Source: Silurus meridionalis
Lineage: Eukaryota; Chordata; Actinopteri; Siluriformes; Siluridae
Length of the DNA stretch: 64,000 nt
Direction of reading: 5' to 3'
Assembly: GCF_014805685.1 (NCBI RefSeq)
Contig: NC_060885.1
Coordinates: forward strand, 6,958,132-7,022,131
A program made the translations under genes and the position numbers. The stretch's first letter is position 1. Each line of letters starts with the position of its first letter. The notes beneath the pieces are model-generated. The model was given only the letters and a program-made list of their open reading frames with translations, had not been told where the DNA came from and did not search any database. Positions 56,109 to 64,000 of this stretch are shown here, in pieces.

Positions 56109-56974
56109 GTAACACACACACACACATACAGAGGCTATTATGCAAAACACAGTGGGTTGAGCTGGAGCTAATATGAACCAGATTAGTCTGTGTGTCAGCA
56201 GCTCAAGAGCCACTAAGATTAATCAAGCTCTTTACAAACGTGTGTGTGCGTGCATGAGAGCGTGTGCATGCATACGAATGTGCTGTGTATATCGGTGTTA
56301 ATCTGCTGCGAAGAGGAAAGCTGCACATGTTTGGAAGACCCGAGTGAAACTGGAAAAGCGTTATCCTCTTTGCAGGGCTGTGTTCAACCTCGCTATGGGT
56401 TTGCTGCATACCAAAAACAAAGTTGTACGTATTTAATATTTATCTATGAGAATTCGCTTTGTGTGAATTATGCTGTGCCTTGAAATACGAAGCTGCGTGA
56501 GTGCAGGAGCTGGGTGTGAGCGGAATAGTTTCCTGAAAATCCCAGCTAGGATTGGACACATGACTGGCAAATGTTCTGAATTATGAGAGCTTAACTTGTT
56601 CTGAAATGTAAATGTGTGCTGTGCAGCGTAGAAGTGTGTGTGTGTGTGAGTGTGTGTGCTTGCATACTTCTGTGCCTGTTTCTGTTCAGCAGTAAGAAAT
56701 TATTGCCAAATGTTTTATCCTTCTGTGTATGTGAATGGACTCTAGAACCCCTATAACATTCATGCATATTCATGCAATTATCCAATCAACCTATCATATG
56801 GCAGCCAGGGCAGTGTGTATGTCATGTAGATGCAGGTCAATATTCACATTAAACCTCTAGAATAAGGAAAAATGTCATCTCATATGACTTTTACATTGCC
56901 ATGGATGATGATGCCAGATGGTCTTGTTTGAGTATTTAGGAAACTGCTGATCATGATGCTTTTCATAGTTTACA

Positions 56975-57425
56975 GCATATATCAGGTAAAACATAATTAC
57001 ATTATAACATTATGAGCGGTGAAGTGAATAACACTGATTATCTCTTCATCATGGCATCTGTTTGTGTGTGGTATGTATCAGAACATTTTGTCCTCAAAGT
57101 TGACGTGTTAGAAGCAGGAAAAATGGGCAAGCATAAGGATTTGATTTGAGTTTGACGAGGGCCAAATTGTGACGTCTAGACGTCTGGGTCAGAGCATCTC
57201 CAAAACTGCAGCTCTTGTAAGTTCTGGTCTGCAGTGGTCAGTATCTATCAAAAGTTCTCCAAGGAAGGAACAAGGGTGAACTGGCGACAGGGTCATGAGC
57301 GACCAATGCTCATCGATGCACATGAAGAGTGAAGAAGTTATTGGTCAGGACTGTTTTGGCCTCAAAATAGGGGATCCAACACAAGATTAGGCAGGTGGTC
57401 ATAATGTTATGCCTGGTCAGTGTAA
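56975..57425 (+). mobile_element. Mariner/Tc1 element, transposase N-terminal part
   Basis: The right end ggtggtcataatgttatgcc-tggtcag and a left counterpart taacattatgagcggtg (interrupted by ~18 bp) are inverted repeats of the 14864 family. The interior reads, with breaks, as a helix-turn-helix start (atgggcaagc, then the block for QSISKTAALV at ~57190-57220). The catalytic half is missing. Confidence 0.78.
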
Positions 57426-57445
57426 ATATGTGGACAGAAACACTT

Positions 57446-58075
57446 GGATGATGTAAAAGATTAGAGGAGGAGAATGAGCAAACTGGTTCGAGCAGAAAAG
57501 CATAGCAGAAAGCACACCACTTTGACATCCAGTATACACAGGCTCACCAAAACTGCCCAAACATTTATCTCTTTTTTTTTGTTCACAAATAGTTAGTTGG
57601 TGATTTTGGCATCAGCAGCACAAATCTATATAGTTTTCCTGCATTGTGACACTAGTTCCCGATGGTGGTGGAGGTGTAATGAGGTGGGGAAAGTTTTCTG
57701 GGCCGTTTAATACAGTTTAACGCCACACAGCCCTACTGAGCGCTGTTGCTGACCACGTGAATCTCGTTACGGCCTCAATCTATCCAGCATGATAACGTGG
57801 CATGTCACAAAGACGGCCCCCGACTGGTTCCACGAACATAATGAGTTCAGTGTGCTTCTATGGCCTTCCCAGTTGCCAGATCTAAATCCGATAGATTACC
57901 TTCGGTAGGCATTTGCAGGGAGATTCACAGCAGCTGACAATTCTGCAGCAAATAAACGACGCAGTTACATTAACGTGGATCAGAATTAAATAGAATGTTT
58001 CCAGCACTGGGGCTGTTCTGAGATTAAAAAAGGGGTGAAATACAACACTCGGGTGGTGTTTTTAATAAAGTAAGT
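57446..58075 (+). mobile_element. Tc1-like element, middle and C-terminal part
   Basis: aactggttcgagcagaaaag and ctcaccaaaactgcccaaac are followed by gatggtggtggaggtgtaatg (a GGGVM-like block near the second catalytic Asp). cagatctaaatccgatagat (PDLNPID) lies at 57878-57897. The 3' end is gtttttaataaagtaagtgc near 58070. All frames are broken. It is a different family from the mariner-type copy just upstream. Confidence 0.78.
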
Positions 58076-59133
58076 GCTGCGTGTTTAAAAAAAAAAGAGT
58101 AGAAGGACAAAAATGCTTCAGCTGTGCAAGCAAAGTGTGAACCCAGTTTATATTCTAAAGTATTCCATTACTATATTTATATTTTTAATAGACTGAGGAG
58201 TATTAGAATAGTATTGGTGGTAGAATACCTGATTTTGAAGAAAAAAAAGGCAGAGAAAGAGATGTGTATATATACGGGGATGGAGAGACATGCGCACACA
58301 CACAATACGTCTCTGTGGGTCTGTCAAATAAACAGTCTATTCGGTGTTTCCCTTGCTCGGGCACACCTCATTTATCTCATGCTGGATTTGATTTTCAGGT
58401 CTGCTCCAGAAAATGTGCACATTGTATTTGTGCATTGACCTTAGTGTGAGAAGATGTGTGTGTGTGTGTTTGTGTTTGTGTGAGAGCTTTGAGTTGTGCT
58501 GTAGAGCGACATCTGATTGATAGAAGCACTGCTTCATTATCTACAGCACAGCGTGCGCCATTAAAAACACATTACGCCTCGAGTTTGTTCATTTAAATGC
58601 ATTTCTGTTGCACTTTTAACAAAGCTCACAAAGCAGGGTTTTTTTTTTTGTTTAGTTTTTTTTTTTTTTTTTACAGAAATCTGGATTTAGATTCAGAATT
58701 AAAATTACTATTATATGAAATGTAAAATTGCAAAGCTTTTGCAGTGCGGTTGTAGAGATTTTTTTTTTTTTTTTAAGAGGGTCATGCTTCCTCTCTGTTT
58801 CAGGACCATGGACTCACTCACTCTCTCTGGAACAAACACACATACACACTGCTGTGAAGCTGAGGGCGACAGTTCCTCTCACCCGCTTGGTGACTTATTA
58901 AGGATCGGTGGTTGTAGGGTTTAGTTTTTGAACCGATTAGCCAGCGAGAGGTGGCGGCGTGCTTTCTGTGGCCAATCCGAGATCAATGCGTGATATGATG
59001 AGAAGGAAAAAGTCATCAGTCAAAAACCAAAAACGCAGAGACGGAGCTGTTATGCAAAGTGACTGCAATTGAAGAGCTGGAGCTCGAGTAGCCCACGGGC
59101 AAAACACAACTAAAGATTGATCTGAATCCGCAG

Positions 59134-59172
<39 letters not shown>

Positions 59173-59604
59173 TGTGTGTGCGATGGTGTGCGCGAGAAAG
59201 CGACATGGATGCCTGTCAACAGCCTATTCTCTGATATAACATCTATAAAGGATGCACACGTAAAATGAAGGAATCTGTAGCATTCCTGAAAACAGAAAAT
59301 GAACTATTTCATATCATATAAACAAGACCAATTATTTTCTGCTGAAAATGAACGTGTAATTTGTATTGATTGATTGGTTTTTGTAGTGCAAATACGCAGG
59401 CATGACTCAGAGCCCGGGACAGTGTGACATGTCGTGTTTGGAAGAGAAGCTGAAGAGACCGTGTAAACTTAATTGAATGCGTGTACATGTCAGCCACTCG
59501 TCTGACACCCATGGAAGTTTGGAGATCACTTGAGTGGAATTCATTGTAAAGATCTCAGCTCAGTGTTAGAGAAGTAATGTTTGTTTGTATGTTTTTCCAC
59601 ACAG

Positions 59605-59671
59605 TGCACTCTGGTGTGTGAGCCTCACGGGACCACAAATGACAAAGATAACGGGCAATTGATGAATGCAG
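59605..59671 (+). CDS. inpp4b: INPP4B internal exon (post-C2 linker)
   Basis: A 67-bp exon follows gtttttccacacag and is followed by the donor gtaaat. Starting in phase 0 after the exon at 56000-56108 it encodes CTLVCEPHGTTNDKDNGQ then LMNA plus one base. This matches the CALVCE...GKDN..FLN stretch of mammalian INPP4B in order and spacing. It lies between the C2 domain and the conserved NPVCKLYRFP region. That next block was looked for in the remaining 4.3 kb and not seen, so the following exon should lie beyond the window. The acidic-polar linker diverges more than the flanking blocks, which is expected for this family. Confidence 0.9.
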
Positions 59672-59714
59672 GTAAATCACTCATTCCCTCTCTAAATGTT
59701 CTACTCATTCTCTC

Positions 59715-60290
59715 TCTCTCCAAAAGCAGCGTCATATGTAGCTAATGAAATATTTAAGGCTAAATTAAGACTGAATGATAAGAACTTAAAGCCCGGGACA
59801 CACCAAGCTGATGGTCAGTCGTCTGGGAATTCCGTCTGGTTTTGACTGTCGGTTGGCTTTAGTTTTGTTATACACCTTTAGCTGTAGTTTCTCAGGCTGA
59901 TTCTGCATGTCAAATCAGCGGCAGAGCTTGTTGGCATGAAAGAGAATCCGATTTTATGATTAGCTTAGCGAATGAGCACATGAGAAAAAAACAGTTTCAT
60001 TCTTGCTCTTATCTTTGCAACTCAGCAGGTATGATTGAAAAAAACTACACAAATCTGTTACTAATGATCGCAGTAGGTGGAAACGCTCCTTGATTTAGAT
60101 ATTTACACTTCTAGCTCTTCCGGTTTCTCTGTTTGGATGCCAAATACAGACTACTGCCACCTGCTGGTATGAGAGTTATGTTGTCTCACTCAAGCACAGA
60201 ACATACACACACGGTTTAGTGTGCCAGATGTGCCTGCATAATAATCAGCCTAATTTGCAGCACAATCAATATTTTAAATATATAAATGTA
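59715..60290. mobile_element. hAT-like element, third copy (truncated)
   Basis: It shares acttaaagcccgggacacac, cagcggcagagcttgttggc and aatacagactactgccacct with the copies at 9725 and 19459, in the same orientation as the latter. Both termini are missing. The right side runs into the Tc1 copy starting near 60297. Confidence 0.72.
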
Positions 60291-60296
60291 GTTATG

Positions 60297-60800
60297 TACA
60301 GCCATGACCAGAAGTTTTGAGAATGACACAAATATACATTTTCACAAAGTCTGCTGCCATGTGTATGATTGCAATTTGCATATAGAATGTAATGAAAAGA
60401 TAAAATGATCAGATCAATTGCAATGAACAATGTCTTTTCCAGCATATTTGAGCACCTTGTTAACAGGAAAAAGTGCTAACTAAGTGGCTCAGGGAACAAA
60501 ACATCACAATTTTTGGTTCATGGCCAAGAAACTCCTCAGACCTTAATCCCATTGAGAACTTGTGGTCAATCCTCAAGAGGTGGGTATACAAACAAAAAAG
60601 CCACAAATTCTGACAAACTCCAAGCAGTGATTATGCAAGAATGGGCTGCCAACAGTCAGGACGTGGCCCAGAAGTTGCTCGTCAGCATGCCAGGGAAATG
60701 CCATGCAAAATTACAGAGGTCTTGACAAAAAAGGGTCTACACTTCAAATACTGACTCTGTGCAAAAACCCTGTGTTTTTTTGTGGTTGTTTTAATTTAAA
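60297..60800 (+). mobile_element. Tc1-like element, C-terminal part
   Basis: The left terminus cagccatgaccagaagtttt-gagaatgacacaaatat is followed by a deletion. The transposase C-terminus then appears across two frames: DLNPIENLWSILKR (60540-60580), then EWAANSQDVAQKLLVSMPGK (60640-60700). It begins where the third hAT-like copy breaks off. Confidence 0.8.
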
Positions 60801-62734
60801 TTTAAGGGTTGGTTTTTTTTGTATAAAAAAAATGAAATGAATTCATTTTTTAAGCTTTATTTTGAATTGCCACATTGCCCACCTCTATTAGCCCAGCTTC
60901 TCTCTCAGCTCTGCTAGCATCACACATACGTAAGTGTGATGATGGACTGTATTCAAGTTTTGCCAAAAAGTGCTAATTATTTTTACTGCACATACGGAGG
61001 AAGCATTATTTGCTAATGTCTGACAGCTTGCACTGTGCCCTATGTAACCCAAATGTATCAGTTGCTGGCTTACACTACATATTTTTTGAATCTGTACCGA
61101 TTTAGCGCTAGCACCCCTGTGTAGCGTTTACTAGACTGTTCATTTTATTGAATGAAGTCGCCGTACATAAACACCTAACAAAGCTTGATTGTGTAGGGCG
61201 AAGACGAGACAACAAAATAGACTGAAACTCGAACACGCGCTGGTTTTTATTTCTTTCCAGTTTATGTAAGCGCAAATTGTAAATTAAATCAGAGCCCATA
61301 TTTTGCAAATCTGCCTGTTTATTTAGTGTCTAGTAGTCATGCACCACTGGGTCTATTTTGTTTTAATCAAGCCTGGTGGGGCCATTCATGTGGAACATCC
61401 AGATATTAAATTTAGACTTTGTTCTGCGTCTGTTAGAGATATTTTCTGAACTCGTCTCAGCGCTTTGCCGCCTACGGACTATCGACTAAACATCACGCAG
61501 TAAAGATCTCTACTGTCAGCATTCATTAACTCAAAATCAAGGAGCAACCACAGCTGGGCACATCTTCATGGATAAAAAGCAAATGAAGTGCGAGTTTTAA
61601 AGAGTAAAAGTAAAAAAAAAAAATAATAAATTTTAACCAAAAAAAACCCAAAAAACCACACACACAGCTGCATCATGGATATAAAGAAAATATGGAGAGC
61701 AATATGTGTGTAAGAAGGAAGAGGGAGTAATACCTGCAGAGTGTGAGCTGTGCTAGTGTGTTAACTCCTGTTTCTAAGTGTATAAAGCGAGAGCATGCAC
61801 ATTTACTGCTACATCCATCGTTGTCAGTGTGTCATTGTGGCGTCGTCAGGGCTAGGGCAATTAGCCACCATCAGGAGGGTGAGTGTTTCAGGCGCCCAGC
61901 TGCTCCTGTCAAAACACTGAGCTCCCTGCTGCCTGCCTGAAAGCGACTAACACAATTTAGCCAACACATCCGACAAACACACACGTGCATTATTCGTTAC
62001 CTCTCCCTGCCACACACACACACAGACAGGAGCTGCTGAAGGATTGCCAAAGCGAGTCATTTCTGCTGGTGGTCTGCTCACGCTCTCATCTGATTGGTTG
62101 TGGGATTAGCACAACTGAGAGGATTGTGGGGTCAGTGGTAATCCTCCTCACTGAGAAATGTAGGTAATGCATGAGAGACCCTAACGGTGGTCATCGCTCT
62201 GTCCATTTATCTGCCTGTTTTTCTCAGGCTTTCAGCACCACTGCATATCATGCTTCAAGGGAATCATCTAGTGTTTTCAACTAATGGCTATGGAATGTCT
62301 GGCTGTGTAAACTACGGCTTGTGTAGTTCGTGCGCAATGACGACCATCAAGGAATTTATATGCGATGTGATTATTCAAATTCAGCACCACATTTCCAGTT
62401 CTGCAGTATAGTAATAATGTCAAATCTGTACTTTTCTTAATGTTTTTTAGTTTTATAGAATCACATTGCAAACATTTACATCCGAAACCTGCATCCCAAA
62501 AAGGGTATTATCTCAATTTAAGTTTAACTTCATCCTTAACAAGGTTCACTAGTTGCATTCGATGTGACGTCCGAGTCCGCAGGTAATAAGAAAACGCATT
62601 TTTTTCTGAAAAACTGGAAGGTGCAAAAATTTTCCTGTGGTGAAAAAACTGACACTTTTACCTCTTGACAAGTAAATATACAATATAGACAAATGTTTTT
62701 TTCTCAGCTATTTGTGCTTCATTACTAAACTGTG

Positions 62735-63090
62735 TTAAACACACAACTGTATAGCATGTCTTTGGACAAAGCCAGCTCTATAAAGATATGGTTTACATGG
62801 AATAGAGTGAAAGATCTCAAGTGGCCTGCTATAAAACTCTGATCTCAATCATAGTGAGCACCTTTGGAAATAAATTGGAACCCTGATTTTACACCCAGGC
62901 CTCCTCACCTCAAATACATGGATGAGAACAAATGTCCACAAGCACACTCCAAAATCTATTGGAACATCTTCCCAGAAGAGTGGAGGTTATTATAACAGCA
63001 AATTGGGAATAAATGTGGAATGGGAAATTATAATGGGGGAATTAAAAACATTTATAAAGCCTATGGTCAGGTGTCCCTTAAGCTTTTACC
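62735..63090 (+). mobile_element. Tc1-like element, C-terminal part
   Basis: aactgtatagcatgtctttg, then aagccagctctataaagata and the tail gaacatcttcccagaagagt/ggaggttattataacagcaa match the 14403 family. The right terminus is a worn gtcaggtgtcccttaagctt. It stops ~20 bp before another Tc1-like copy. Confidence 0.78.
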
Positions 63091-63107
63091 CATATTGAGT
63101 AGACTAC

Positions 63108-63930
63108 TGTGTATGGACAAAAAGTATTGGGACACTTGGCCCTTCCATTAATAGGGACTGCAATATTACATTCTAAATACATAGATATTAAAATGGCATT
63201 AGTGTCCCCTTTGCAGCCATCAAGCTTCCACTCTTCTGGGACTAAATTTTTTTGTGTTCCTTGCACAGCCCCTGAAAAAAACAGCCCCATACTGCTATGC
63301 CGCCTTCCACCGAATTTTACAGCTAACACAACACAGTCAGGCAGGTAGCATTCTCCTGTCATCTGCCAAACCCTGACTCATCCATCAGGCTGCCAAACAG
63401 AGAAGTGTGTCATCCATCCACAGAAGAGTGGAACACTTCATAGTCTAGTGACGGCATGCTTTATGCCACTCCATCCAAAACTTGGCATTGTACTTGGTGA
63501 TGTTCAGCTTGTTTGCAGCTGCTCGGCCATGGAAACTCGTTCCATGAAGCTCCTGCTGCACAGTGTTTGTGCCGATATTAACAGCGGTGGAAGTCTGGAG
63601 CTGAGTTTTGATATGAAATCAGCAGCGCGTCGGCTTCTTTTATGCACAACTCAGCACTGTGACCTTGTTCTAACACTTTACTTGTCGAGTTTCTGCTGTT
63701 CCTAAACCCTTCCACTTTCCAATAATACCACTTACAAAGGTGGCGTCCTATCACACCACCATGCCTGAATTCACTGAGCTTTTTAGAAGCCGTTTTTTTT
63801 TCCCAAAAATGTGTAAATGCAAGCTGCATGGCTAGGTGCTTCATTTCATACACCTGTGGCAATAGATTTGACTGAAACCCCTGGATTCAATAATTAAGCA
63901 GTGTGTCTTAATACTTTTGTCCATACAATG
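63108..63930 (-). mobile_element. Internally deleted Tc1-like element with both termini
   Basis: Inverted ends gtatggacaaaaagtattgg-gacac (63111) and taatacttttgtccataca (to ~63927) bound an 823-bp copy. On the minus strand it starts with the N-terminal region (AFTHFWEKKT near 63800). It continues to a mid-transposase block, VVLAVKFGG then MGLFFSGAVQGT (63240-63330). It then jumps to the C-terminal EEWKLDGCKGD block. The DNAPVHK/LNPIEH portion is deleted, and frames are broken. Confidence 0.85.
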
Positions 63931-64000
63931 AATATTGTATCTAACCAAATTTTGGTAGAATTTTCTTTTAGATTACAGTAAACCAAATTTGCCAGATCGT

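Larger units (their letters stand above)
56109..59604 (+). other. inpp4b: INPP4B intron (3.5 kb)
   Basis: This intron starts with gtaaca and ends with ccacacag between two phase-0 boundaries. It contains two Tc1/mariner remnants (56975-57425 and 57446-58075), short GT tracts and A/T homopolymers around 58640-58775. Otherwise it is unremarkable intronic sequence. Confidence 0.85.
59672..64000 (+). other. inpp4b: INPP4B downstream intron, 5' part
   Basis: This is intron sequence after donor gtaaat, running to the window end without a recognisable next exon. It holds a hAT-like copy, a Tc1 C-terminal fragment and two further Tc1 copies. The stretch 60800-62720 shows no repeat family I can name and no coding exon. 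Confidence 0.7.

Noticed and set aside
59672..64000. Next INPP4B exon (NPVCKLYRFP segment)
   Set aside because: No matching codons seen; the interval is Tc1 remnants and unique intron.

Overview
The window is vertebrate nuclear DNA, almost certainly from a teleost fish. It is AT-rich and full of (GT)n, (AT)n and (CT)n tracts. It carries many decayed Tc1/mariner copies of fish type, tRNA-derived SINEs with V-SINE-like cores, hAT-like miniature elements with 8-bp target duplications, and RTE- and L2-type LINEs. A catfish-like or other otophysan fish is my guess from the repeat style; the sequence does not prove it. There are no bacterial operons, CRISPR arrays or viral genomes.

Only one cellular gene can be recognised: INPP4B (type II inositol polyphosphate 4-phosphatase), plus strand. 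Three short internal exons (12153-12232, 56000-56108, 59605-59671) have correct splice sites, join in phase, and together encode an uninterrupted segment covering the end of the C2 domain and the linker after it. The marker is the peptide KMGEIEDG. The window is therefore nearly all INPP4B intron: more than 12.1 kb before the first exon, 43.8 kb between exons 1 and 2, 3.5 kb between exons 2 and 3, and more than 4.3 kb after. Exons encoding the N-terminal part of the C2 domain and the phosphatase lie outside the window or were not found.

The introns are layered transposon deposits. 1-12 kb: Tc1 relics, a broken RTE LINE, SINEs, and a hAT-like element nested in a Tc1 copy. 13-21 kb: SINEs, a Tc1/mariner pair, RTE 3' fragments, and tRNA-Glu-headed SINEs with clear target duplications. 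22-25 kb: long CT/AT tracts holding a 606-bp miniature Tc1, then a possible MITE. 26-37 kb: a LINE relic, a miniature Tc1, hAT-like MITEs and many microsatellites. 40-47 kb: a 21-bp minisatellite hit by a hAT-like element, an L2-type LINE 3' half, and a second hAT copy holding a SINE. 47445-50586: a structurally complete 3.14-kb RTE LINE with a perfect 18-bp target duplication but several frameshifts. 50.6-64 kb: Tc1/mariner remnants, nested SINEs, and the last two exons.

The most informative signal is a LINE/SINE partnership. The tRNA-Glu-headed SINEs have a body that reads as the first ~125 bp of the RTE LINE joined to its last ~45 bp, including the LINE stop codon. Other strong points are datable nested insertions and a 35-bp perfect hairpin inside a hAT-like element. 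I saw no convincing unknown protein-coding system.
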